Shown here piece after piece: positions 1 through 5,253 of a stretch of DNA of 6,840 nt. Each line of letters opens with the position of its first letter. Within the stretch, counting starts at the first letter, position 1. The notes under the pieces are model-generated. The model worked only from the letters and a program-made list of their open reading frames with translations, was not told the DNA's origin and did not search any database. The DNA comes from Propionibacteriaceae bacterium (GTDB taxonomy: Bacteria > Actinomycetota > Actinomycetes > Propionibacteriales > Propionibacteriaceae), in NCBI GenBank assembly GCA_027346035.1, contig DAIESZ010000348.1, positions 1 through 6,840 on the forward strand, written 5' to 3'. The position numbers and the translations under genes were made by a program.

Positions 1-1319
1 TGGATGATGACCCGCTCGACGTGGTCGGGGAAGTCCGGTTCGTGGCCGGGATCGGCGAGGGCGCTGCGGCGTCCGAGCGCCACGAACCCGAGCAGGGTCA
101 GTTCGCGGAGCACCTGGTCGATCCTTCGGGGGAGATCCTCGGTATCCCAGAGGGGCCGCAGCCAGGCCAGGCGGGCAGTGAGCAGCTCGCCGGTCACCGC
201 CACGCCGGCGGGCGCGGCGCGCAACTCGTCGAGGAGCAGGGTCCGCATCGGCGCGGCCCACGCGACATCCTCGCCCGGGGTGAGCAGGGCGCCGGCACCG
301 GGCCAGGCCGCCATTGCGCGGAACGCCTCGACCAGGATCTGCCAACGCCGCCGGTCGGGGGCTGAGGCCCACCGGTCGAAGGCCATTGTCGGGAGCCAGG
401 CGCGCCCGTCGGTGGCGAGCAGGCCCGTTGCGCGGCACAACTCGAGGACCAGCGTCGCGGTGGCGGGCGATCCGATGGCGGCGGTCACCGCGGTGATGTG
501 CTTGCGGCTCAGCCCGCCCGACGCGAGGGGGCGCCGAACCTGCAGGCCGAAGTCGTCGACGGTCTGCTCGACGAGCCGGATCAGTTCGAAGGCCGCGCCG
601 AGCCCCGCCCGGTCGGCGCGCGGATCGGGGCCGTCGGCGGTCGGCCACGGGGGCACCGCCGACGGCACGGGGTGCTGGAACAGTCGCCCACCGCGCAGTC
701 GCAGCGATACCTCACGGGGAAGGATCGCGGTGTGCGCGTCGCGGGCGCGGAGCAGCCTCGCGGCCAGCGCCCTATCGGCGGGGGAATCGCCGTTGCCGCG
801 CCGGTCGGCATCGCGCACCTGACCGACGGGGGTGTCCCACATCAGCCGTTCGAGCAACTTCCGCACGTCATCACCGGAGCGGGTGAGCGCCGCATCGATG
901 TCCGCGTCGGTCATCGGGCTCGGTGACTCGGGAGCGAGCCCCGCGGGGAACGGACCGAGCGCCTGCCGGGCGCCGGAGGTGAGCCGCCAGCCGCGGTCGC
1001 TGCCCCAGGCGAGGGCCAGCCGGGCGAGGTGGCCCACGGCCGATTCCACGGCGGGTCGGTCTGCCTGCATCAGGGCCGCGAGCCGTCGGGTGGAGATGTC
1101 CTCGGGGCTGGCCGCCAGGGCGGTGCAGACCCGCCGCTCCCAGGCGGTCAGCCGGTCGATCGCCAGCCGTGAGCTCGTGGGACTCGCGGCCCGCTCGGCC
1201 AGATCTTCGAGGTTCAGTGGCCGTGGCAGCGCGAGGCCGGGCCGGGCCGCAAGCAGCCGCTCGACACCCGCCGGATCGAGGCTCCGGATCACATCGGCGA
1301 GCGAGCGTCCGGCGCTCAC
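1..1319 (-). CDS. XPB/Ssl2-type helicase-associated protein, N-terminal part (cut by window edge)
   Basis: The reverse strand is open from a GTG at 1319 to the left edge, giving 439 residues with no stop, so the 3' end lies outside the window. The start reads VSAGRSLADVIRSL, and the first 70 residues carry the pattern of a short N-terminal helix, a 'LLAARPGLALPRPLNLEDLAERA' type segment and 'RLTAWERRVCTALA'. From memory this resembles the large actinobacterial helicase-associated family that is often annotated with an XPB/Ssl2-like domain. Residues 60-120 and 260-310 look like winged-helix repeats. No Walker A or DEAD-box motif is present in the visible part, so a helicase activity is not shown. 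The likely role is DNA-associated, cytoplasmic and of unknown mechanism. A G-rich run at 1328-1333 lies 8 nt before the GTG and can serve as ribosome binding site. The start overlaps the stop of the upstream membrane-protein gene as GTGA (1316-1319), which implies translational coupling. The family assignment is from motif memory and not from a search. Confidence 0.82.
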   Translation of the reverse strand, partial: MSAGRSLADVIRSLDPAGVERLLAARPGLALPRPLNLEDLAERAASPTSSRLAIDRLTAWERRVCTALAASPEDISTRRLAALMQADRPAVESAVGHLARLALAWGSDRGWRLTSGARQALGPFPAGLAPESPSPMTDADIDAALTRSGDDVRKLLERLMWDTPVGQVRDADRRGNGDSPADRALAARLLRARDAHTAILPREVSLRLRGGRLFQHPVPSAVPPWPTADGPDPRADRAGLGAAFELIRLVEQTVDDFGLQVRRPLASGGLSRKHITAVTAAIGSPATATLVLELCRATGLLATDGRAWLPTMAFDRWASAPDRRRWQILVEAFRAMAAWPGAGALLTPGEDVAWAAPMRTLLLDELRAAPAGVAVTGELLTARLAWLRPLWDTEDLPRRIDQVLRELTLLGFVALGRRSALADPGHEPDFPDHVERVII

Positions 1320-2176
1320 CGACGCGACCCCCCGATGGCGAGGGTGATCGTCGCCACGACGGCCAGGGCGAAGCACACGATCTGGCTCATCGGGGACACG
1401 GCGCCGAGTATGTCGTAGGGCTCGGCGATCACGGCCAGGAACGCCAGCACCGGGAACACGATGCCCGCGCCGACGCTGATCACCGTGACGAGCATGGGGC
1501 GTCGGGGCCTGACCAGGCGCACCACCACCCCGCCGCCGATGAGGAACAGGATCGACAGCGACTGCATGACCGCCCCGCCCAGGAGCAGCAGCACCAGCAG
1601 CCAGGTCATCGCGCTCGATCCGGGGCGGGTGGCCTGCTCGGACGCCGTCGGCGGGTAGCTCCCGGGCGGAGGGTAGCTCCCGGGCGGGGGGTAGCTCCCG
1701 GGCGGGGGATAGGCGGCGGGCGCGGGATGGGCGGCGGGCGCGGGCGGTCGGTTCACCGGGAGGCCCTCGGGCGCGGGCCCGGGTCGACCGGGCAGGGCCG
1801 CCACCACCGGGGGACCCGTCGGCGGCGCGAAGTCGGTGCGGGTCGAGCGCGCATCGCCGGACAGGCCGAGCGGTTCGGTGGGCGACCACCCATCGGGGCC
1901 GTGATGGGTGACGATCCCCCAGGCGCTGGCGCCGGTGAATCCCGCCGATGCCGAGTCGAAGGCCGCGTGCGGGTCTCGGCCGGTGTCGGTGCGCGGACTC
2001 AGGTCGCGCAGCGGGGGTGCCGCTGGAGCGGAGAAGGTGTCCGGCGGCGTCACCGGGTGCCCGTCGGCTAGGTGCGTCGTGGGCGGCGGTTCGGGCAGGG
2101 GCTCTGCGCGCGGCGTGGCGAATCCGTACGGTCGCCTCGTCGGCGCGTACTCGACACCATCCCTCCAGTCAGCCAC
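1316..2176 (-). CDS. Proline-rich protein with C-terminal multi-helix membrane domain, function unknown
   Basis: This 286-residue protein has two parts. Residues 1-185 are hydrophilic and rich in Pro, Ala and Gly, probably disordered. They open with MADWRDGVEYAPTRRPYGFA (GTG start), a beginning that seems conserved in actinobacterial proteins of this kind. Residues 147-176 form five six-residue repeats: APAAHP, APAAYP and three copies of PPGSYP. Residues about 190-219 (one long or two short helices), 227-251 and 262-282 are hydrophobic membrane segments, so the long tail is probably cytoplasmic or cell-wall-facing depending on topology. There is no clear signal peptide and no catalytic motif. 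The gene overlaps the end of the MFS gene by 8 bases and the start of the helicase-associated gene by 4. No Shine-Dalgarno sequence precedes the GTG, but TAGAAT ends 6 nt before it, so it may also be made from a leaderless transcript. I do not recognise a function. Confidence 0.85.
   Translation of the reverse strand: MADWRDGVEYAPTRRPYGFATPRAEPLPEPPPTTHLADGHPVTPPDTFSAPAAPPLRDLSPRTDTGRDPHAAFDSASAGFTGASAWGIVTHHGPDGWSPTEPLGLSGDARSTRTDFAPPTGPPVVAALPGRPGPAPEGLPVNRPPAPAAHPAPAAYPPPGSYPPPGSYPPPGSYPPTASEQATRPGSSAMTWLLVLLLLGGAVMQSLSILFLIGGGVVVRLVRPRRPMLVTVISVGAGIVFPVLAFLAVIAEPYDILGAVSPMSQIVCFALAVVATITLAIGGSRR
1653..1742 (-). repeat. 18-bp in-frame tandem repeat, five units, coding Pro-rich hexapeptides
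   Basis: Five consecutive 18-bp units lie at 1653-1670, 1671-1688, 1689-1706, 1707-1724 and 1725-1742. On the plus strand the first three read GGGTAGCTCCCGGGCGGR and are identical except for the last base. The last two are a diverged version, GGATRGGCGGCGGGCGCG. Read on the minus strand they encode APAAHP, APAAYP and three PPGSYP hexapeptides. Because the unit is a multiple of three, gain or loss of a unit keeps the frame. The near identity of the first three suggests recent slippage duplication. Confidence 0.93.
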
Positions 2177-3569
2177 GCGGTGATTCTATCGAGGGATGCC
2201 TCAGCCGCCGGACCGGAAGATCGACCGGCCTGATGCCGAGCTTGCGGGCCTTGTGCGGAAGGTGGGCCTGACGGGTGCGCGGAGTCCGCTCGCCTGGTGG
2301 GGTGATCGTGAAGATCACCCGGGCCCGGGCCTGGGTGCGCTGCGACAGGTTCTGGGTCTGCCCCGAGGCGTGGCCCATCCACCAGGCGAGGATCGTCGCG
2401 GCGACCGCGGCGACCAACGCGCTGGACATGAGGGCGGTGCGCCCGCCGACGGCATCGACGAACCGGCCCATGATCGGACCGCCGATGGCCTGCCCCCCGA
2501 GCAGCACGATGATGTAGACGCTCATCACCCGGCCGCGGGCCTCCTGGACGGTGGACATCTGGATGAGGCCGCTCGCTCGCAGCGTGAACATCACCGACAT
2601 CAACGCGGCGAGGAGGATGATCGCCCCGAACAGCGCCGGCCAGGGCGACAGCGCGGCCGCGGCCATCAGCACGGCGATCACCCCCAGGCTGATCGTCAGC
2701 ACCCGCAGCCGGGCGGGAGCCAGGAAGCGACCGGCGAGAGCCGAGCCGGCGACCGAGCCGAGGGCCGCCAGGGAGTTGAACTGGCCGTAGCCGTCGATGC
2801 CCTGGTGGAACACGTGAGTGGCCATGTCGGCGTAGATCACCGGCATGTTGAGCAGGGTGAGAGACAAGACCCCGACGAGCACCATCGTCCAGGCGATCTG
2901 GCTGGTGCGTCGGATGGTCGTGATGCCCTCACGTACCGTGGGCCGCGATCCGGTGACGAGCGGAACCGGCAACTGGCGGATCAGCGTGATGAGCACGATC
3001 GTCACGAGGCAGCCGGCGGCGTTGGCGATGAACGCCCACCCGGTGCCCACCGTCGCGATGAGGATGGCCGACAGGGCGGGGCCCCAGAACCCGGAGCCCT
3101 GGAAGGCCACCGAGTTGAGCGACAGGGCCTGAGGCAGCTTCGGGCCCGACAACAGGGGCACCATCGCCGCGCGGGCCGGCTGTTCGAGTACCTGGGTGAA
3201 CCCGACGAACACCGCGGCCGCGAGCACATGCCAGGGGCGCACCTCGCCGCTGATCGTCAGCACGCCGAGGGCGACCGCGCTGAGCGCCACCCCGGACTGG
3301 GCGATGAGCAGCAGGGTGCGGGAACTGAACCTGTCGGCCAGCACGCCGCCGAACAGCCCGAGCAGCAGCAACGGGGCGTTCTGCAGAGCCTGGGCGAGGC
3401 CGACCATCACCAGGCTGTTGGTGAGCTTCAACAGGAGCCAGTCCTGGGCGATGCGGGCCACCCAGAAGCCGGTGCCGCCGAACAACATGGCGACCACGTA
3501 ATTCCAATAGCCGGGACGGGTGAGCACCGACGCGCGAAAAGTCGCGCGCAGGCGAGCGGACAAGGGCAT
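2169..3569 (-). CDS. MFS transporter, MFS-3/EntS-like exporter with an extended basic C-terminal tail
   Basis: This 466-residue integral membrane protein starts at ATG 3569. It has about twelve hydrophobic segments between residues 22 and 398. The segment GGVLADRFSSR (74-84) is the MFS motif A loop between helices 2 and 3. EQPARAAMVPLL (129-140) matches the D-x-PAR-x-x-x-P signature of the MFS-3 group, and RGRVMSVYIIVLLGGQAIGGP (346-365) with GRFVDAVGGR is the matching C-terminal half. Members are proton-coupled exporters of siderophores, drugs or metabolites, and the substrate here cannot be read. After the last helix a tail of roughly 67 residues follows (400-466), with about fourteen Arg/Lys and no hydrophobic segment, which is unusual for the family. 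The tail runs through the promoter-like hexamer and 8 bases into the next gene. The Shine-Dalgarno is weak. A TAGAAT -10-like element at 3658-3653 would give a leader of about 77 nt. It is the first gene of the leftward block. Confidence 0.9.
   Translation of the reverse strand: MPLSARLRATFRASVLTRPGYWNYVVAMLFGGTGFWVARIAQDWLLLKLTNSLVMVGLAQALQNAPLLLLGLFGGVLADRFSSRTLLLIAQSGVALSAVALGVLTISGEVRPWHVLAAAVFVGFTQVLEQPARAAMVPLLSGPKLPQALSLNSVAFQGSGFWGPALSAILIATVGTGWAFIANAAGCLVTIVLITLIRQLPVPLVTGSRPTVREGITTIRRTSQIAWTMVLVGVLSLTLLNMPVIYADMATHVFHQGIDGYGQFNSLAALGSVAGSALAGRFLAPARLRVLTISLGVIAVLMAAAALSPWPALFGAIILLAALMSVMFTLRASGLIQMSTVQEARGRVMSVYIIVLLGGQAIGGPIMGRFVDAVGGRTALMSSALVAAVAATILAWWMGHASGQTQNLSQRTQARARVIFTITPPGERTPRTRQAHLPHKARKLGIRPVDLPVRRLRHPSIESPRG
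2183..2188 (-). promoter_or_regulatory. Candidate -10 element of an internal leaderless promoter for the proline-rich membrane protein
   Basis: On the minus strand the sequence is GATAGAATCACCGCGTG, where TAGAAT matches the TATAAT consensus in five of six positions. Six bases separate it from the GTG start at 2176, so a transcript starting at the usual distance would begin at or next to the start codon. No purine-rich ribosome binding site is present in this stretch. No good -35 box is visible at 17-18 bp. The element lies inside the 3' end of the MFS coding sequence. The same octamer GATAGAAT also occurs upstream of the MFS gene. Confidence 0.5.
2300..2320. repeat. Perfect inverted repeat, 8-bp arms with 5-nt loop, within MFS tail codons
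   Basis: The plus strand has GGGTGATC at 2300-2307, loop GTGAA at 2308-2312 and GATCACCC at 2313-2320. The arms are perfectly complementary, so RNA of either strand could form a strong hairpin. On the minus strand no U-rich run follows, so it is not a standard intrinsic terminator. It falls in the codons for the 'VIFTIT' segment of the MFS tail (residues about 418-424), after the last membrane helix. Confidence 0.7.
2318..2329. repeat. 12-bp perfect palindrome CCCGGGCCCGGG
   Basis: The sequence CCCGGGCCCGGG is self-complementary over all twelve bases and overlaps the last three bases of the adjacent hairpin (2300-2320). In DNA this GC-rich, a pure G/C palindrome may arise by chance. Its position next to the hairpin, in the tail codons of the exporter, is the reason for listing it. 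Confidence 0.6.
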
Positions 3570-3652
3570 TCTGGGTCCAAGGACGAAGGCGGGAGTCTGG
3601 GGAAGCGAAGAGGTTGGGCCGCCCCGAGAACCTGCGTCGGGCGGATTTTGTC

Positions 3653-3658
3653 ATTCTA
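3653..3658 (-). promoter_or_regulatory. Candidate -10 element for the leftward MFS operon
   Basis: Minus-strand TAGAAT sits in GATAGAATGACAAAATCC and matches the -10 consensus in five of six positions, in one of the most AT-rich patches of the window. A start near 3646 would give a leader of about 77 nt before the MFS ATG at 3569. A weak -35, TGGGAA at 3682-3677, lies 18 bp upstream and matches TTGACA in three of six positions. Confidence 0.5.
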
Positions 3659-3725
3659 TCAACCTGACCGCCTGGTTTCCCAGCCGACACATCGTGGTCG
3701 ACTGGTCGCCGTACCGGGGGCCAGC

Positions 3726-3731
3726 TAGTCT
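3726..3731 (+). promoter_or_regulatory. Candidate -10 element for the cold-shock/DUF3027 pair
   Basis: TAGTCT at 3726-3731 fits the TANNNT pattern of actinobacterial housekeeping promoters. TGGTCG at 3703-3708 lies 17 bp upstream as a poor -35 (three of six positions). Transcription from about 3738 would give a leader of roughly 26 nt containing the GGAG at 3755-3758 ahead of the GTG at 3764. The match is weak, so this is a suggestion only. Confidence 0.3.
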
Positions 3732-3763
3732 TGGTCGGCAAGCTGGCGACGAGTGGAGAAGCA

Positions 3764-4147
3764 GTGGCAATCGGCAAGGTGCGTTTCTACGACGCCGACA
3801 AGGGTTTCGGTTTCATCACCAAGGACGAGGGCGGCGACGTCTACGTCCGCTCTTCGGTGCTGCCCGCGGGCGTCGCGTCGCTCAAGCCTGGGCAGAAGGT
3901 CGAGTTCGGCATCGTCGAGGGACGCCGCGGAGAGCAGGCGCTGTCGTTGCGTCTCGTCGACCAGCCACCCTCGCTGTCGAAGGCGTTGCGCAAGAAGCCC
4001 GAGCAGATGGTGGTGATCGTCGAAGATCTCATCAAGCTCCTCGATGGTCTCGGCAACGGATACCGTCACGGCCGCTACCCCGACTCCCGGCACAGCGCCA
4101 GCATCGCTCAACTTCTGCGGTCCGTGGCCGACGAGCTGGAACTGTGA
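3764..4147 (+). CDS. Cold-shock domain protein with C-terminal extension (mycobacterial CspB/Rv0871-like)
   Basis: This 127-residue cytoplasmic protein has an N-terminal cold-shock domain (residues 1-67), an OB-fold that binds single-stranded RNA or DNA. IGKVRFYDADKGFGFITK contains RNP1 as KGFGFI (13-18). RNP2 is present as DVYVRSS (25-31), where the usual VFVHFS has Arg in place of His and Ser in place of Phe. Residues 68-127 form an extra helical domain ending in ASIAQLLRSVADELEL, absent from classical 65-70-residue cold-shock proteins. From memory the layout matches the mycobacterial CspB Rv0871. The GTG at 3764 is chosen because GGAG (3755-3758) lies 5 nt before it and family members start with the same short lead into TGKVKW/IGKVRF. 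A TTG at 3731 in frame would add eleven residues that do not look conserved. Its stop overlaps the DUF3027 start as GTGA (4144-4147), implying coupled translation. Which nucleic acid it binds, and whether cold induces it, is unknown. Confidence 0.93.
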   Translation: MAIGKVRFYDADKGFGFITKDEGGDVYVRSSVLPAGVASLKPGQKVEFGIVEGRRGEQALSLRLVDQPPSLSKALRKKPEQMVVIVEDLIKLLDGLGNGYRHGRYPDSRHSASIAQLLRSVADELEL

Positions 4148-4929
4148 GCCAGCGTCCAGTGGCCAAGGCGCCCAAGCCGGACGCCGTCACGGCCGCGTCC
4201 ATCGACGTGGCCCGCACGGCCGCAGTCGAGCAGGCCGGAGACTTCGAGGTCGGTGAGCATCTCGGTGTGGTCGTCGAGGCCGAACGCGTGGTCACCCATC
4301 TGTTCGAGTGCCCCCACCCGGGCTACGTCGGATGGCACTGGGCCGTTACCCTCGTCCGGGCCAGCCGTGCGCGCTCGGCGACCGTCAACGAGGTGGTTCT
4401 GCTGCCCGGAGACGAGGCGCTGCTCGCGCCCGGGTGGGTGCCGTGGAGTGACCGGATCCGCCCCGGCGACCTTGCCCCGGGCACGCTCCTGCCGACCCCC
4501 GACAACGACCCGCGGCTCGAGCCGGGTTTCACCGGCGGTGAGCAGGCCGCCGACGGCGACCCGGCCGAGTGGGTCCAGACCCGTGCCGTCGTCGCCGAGC
4601 TCGGTCTCGGTCGCGAGCGTGTGCTCTCGGCGTTCGGGCGTGCGGAGACGGCGGAGCGCTGGCTCGCGGGTGACGGGGGGCCCGACGACACGGCGACCTC
4701 CCAGGCGCCGGCGTCCTGCGTCACCTGCGGCTACTTCGTGCGGCTCGGCGGTGGACTTGGCCGGCTGTTCGGGGCCTGCACGAACGAGTACACGCCGTTC
4801 GACGCCCGCGTGGTGAGCGTCGATCATGGCTGCGGGGGTCACTCCGACGTCGTCGCCGATGAGCGGGGTATCGAACTGGGCGAGCCGCTGTTCGACACGA
4901 TCTCGATCGACACCAACCTCTTCGACTGA
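4144..4929 (+). CDS. DUF3027 family protein with probable C-terminal zinc-binding site
   Basis: This 261-residue soluble protein is the second gene of the cold-shock pair. The same frame is open further upstream to 3520, but that extension runs through the cold-shock gene in another frame and is not coding. The GTG at 4144 overlaps the cold-shock stop by four bases and gives VSQRPVAKAPKPDAV, a likely flexible N-terminus. The core contains VGWHWAVTLVRA (62-73), NEVVLLPGDEALLAPGWVPWSDRIRPGDL (82-110) and DPRLEPGF (122-129), the signature order of DUF3027 as I remember it. The C-terminal region has CVTCGYF (192-198), C212 in FGACTNEYTP, and DHGCGGHSD (227-235). The order Cys-x2-Cys, Cys, His-x-Cys-x2-His looks like a metal site, probably zinc. 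No membrane helix or signal peptide is seen. The biochemical function is unknown. The adjacency and coupling to a nucleic-acid-binding protein suggest, without proof, a role in RNA or DNA metabolism. Confidence 0.92.
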   Translation: MSQRPVAKAPKPDAVTAASIDVARTAAVEQAGDFEVGEHLGVVVEAERVVTHLFECPHPGYVGWHWAVTLVRASRARSATVNEVVLLPGDEALLAPGWVPWSDRIRPGDLAPGTLLPTPDNDPRLEPGFTGGEQAADGDPAEWVQTRAVVAELGLGRERVLSAFGRAETAERWLAGDGGPDDTATSQAPASCVTCGYFVRLGGGLGRLFGACTNEYTPFDARVVSVDHGCGGHSDVVADERGIELGEPLFDTISIDTNLFD

Positions 4930-4941
4930 TCCCTGGCGGGC

Positions 4942-5214
4942 TCAGGCGCCCCGTGCGGCGCGCCGCCGGCAGTAGAGATAGCCGATGCCGCCGACCGCGA
5001 CACCCGTGACGCCGACCCACAGCCACCAGCCGTGCCCCGCGGCGTCCAAACGGGCTCTCATGATCACCAGCACGACGGTGACGAGGGCGAACAGCGCGGT
5101 TCCGGTGATGGTCGCGGCGATGCCGTCTTCATCGAGGGGACGGACGGGAGCCTGCACGAAGTGGTGGTGCTCCGGGTGGGGAGCCTCGGGGGTTCCGACC
5201 GGCATCCCATTCAT
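4942..5214 (-). CDS. DUF2530 family small membrane protein
   Basis: This 90-residue protein has a short Pro/His-rich N-terminus (MNGMPVGTPEAPHPEHHHF), then PVRPLDEDG (23-31), which I associate with DUF2530. Two hydrophobic helices follow, at residues about 33-52 and 63-82, separated by a short loop with RARLDAAG. The C-terminus is YCRRRAARGA, whose positive charges favour a cytoplasmic end. The open frame continues far upstream through the permease gene, but that part is antisense and not coding. ATG 5214 is preferred, and ATG 5205 is possible. No Shine-Dalgarno precedes either. TAGAAT at 5228-5223 lies 8 nt before 5214, which suits a leaderless or nearly leaderless mRNA. The gene converges on the DUF3027 gene with 12 bp between the stops and diverges from the permease. 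Function is unknown. Its conserved place beside a purine permease is the only hint. Confidence 0.88.
   Translation of the reverse strand: MNGMPVGTPEAPHPEHHHFVQAPVRPLDEDGIAATITGTALFALVTVVLVIMRARLDAAGHGWWLWVGVTGVAVGGIGYLYCRRRAARGA
4955..4966. repeat. 12-bp perfect palindrome GCGGCGCGCCGC near converging gene ends
   Basis: GCGGCGCGCCGC is fully self-complementary. It lies in the last codons of the DUF2530 gene (the RRRAAR segment), 26 bp past the DUF3027 stop. As a loopless G/C palindrome with no following T run it is at best a weak transcription barrier for the converging transcripts. Chance formation in GC-rich arginine/alanine codons is quite possible. No canonical terminator is visible in the 12-bp gap 4930-4941. 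Confidence 0.4.
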
Positions 5215-5222
5215 GGAGGCCG

Positions 5223-5228
5223 ATTCTA
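5223..5228 (-). promoter_or_regulatory. Candidate -10 element, leaderless promoter of the DUF2530 gene
   Basis: Minus-strand TAGAAT lies 8 nt before ATG 5214, and the intervening CGGCCTCC is not a ribosome binding site. This is the third copy of the exact hexamer found upstream of a minus-strand gene in the window. No strong -35 is seen; the 17-18 bp position (about 5246-5252) falls on the permease -10. Confidence 0.5.
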
Positions 5229-5247
5229 GGCCCGGGCGGGCTCCCAA

Positions 5248-5253
5248 TACCAT
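5248..5253 (+). promoter_or_regulatory. Candidate -10 element, leaderless promoter of the NCS2 permease gene
   Basis: TACCAT fits the TANNNT pattern, with the important T, A and final T positions present. Six bases separate it from ATG 5260, so the expected transcription start falls on the A of the start codon. No Shine-Dalgarno is present between the DUF2530 start and 5260. The -35 position (about 5224-5230) is poor and overlaps the opposing TAGAAT. Confidence 0.45.

Larger units (their letters stand above)
3570..3763. promoter_or_regulatory. Divergent intergenic control region between the MFS exporter and cold-shock genes
   Basis: This 194-bp stretch separates two genes transcribed away from each other and must hold both promoters. 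It contains a relatively AT-rich patch at about 3644-3662. It holds TAGAAT on the minus strand (3658-3653), TAGTCT on the plus strand (3726-3731), and three copies of TGGTCG at 3695-3700, 3703-3708 and 3732-3737, the first two spaced by 8 bp. A small CTGG/CCAG inverted repeat lies around 3672-3683. I see no small RNA or gene in it that I can support. Confidence 0.6.

Noticed and set aside
4..1347. Several plus-strand open frames (272, 142 and 171 codons) opposite the helicase-associated gene
   Set aside because: Their translations are Arg/Ser/Gly-rich low-complexity sequence without domain motifs, whereas the minus strand gives a recognisable protein. They are antisense shadows of GC-rich codons.
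1169..2071. 300-codon plus-strand frame opposite the proline-rich membrane protein
   Set aside because: The product is rich in Arg, Gly and His with no membrane or domain pattern, while the minus-strand frame has clear membrane helices and clean overlaps with its neighbours.
2300..2329. Intrinsic terminator for the MFS transcript
   Set aside because: The hairpin is strong, but no T run follows on the minus strand and the reading frame continues through it, so it is listed as a repeat only.
2196..3728. 510-codon plus-strand frame across the MFS gene
   Set aside because: It is dominated by Gly, Asp, Glu, His and Arg with no fold signature. The opposite strand encodes a full set of MFS motifs, so the long frame is a codon-bias artefact.
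3731..3763. TTG at 3731 as the cold-shock start
   Set aside because: It overlaps the candidate -10, has no ribosome binding site, and adds residues that do not resemble the family. GTG 3764 has GGAG at good spacing.
3520..4143. Upstream extension of the DUF3027 reading frame
   Set aside because: It runs out of frame through the cold-shock gene and across the divergent promoter region. The GTG at 4144 with a GTGA overlap and conserved family start is better.
4930..4941. Bidirectional terminator between converging genes
   Set aside because: The 12-bp gap holds no stem-loop or T run. The nearby 12-bp palindrome has no loop.
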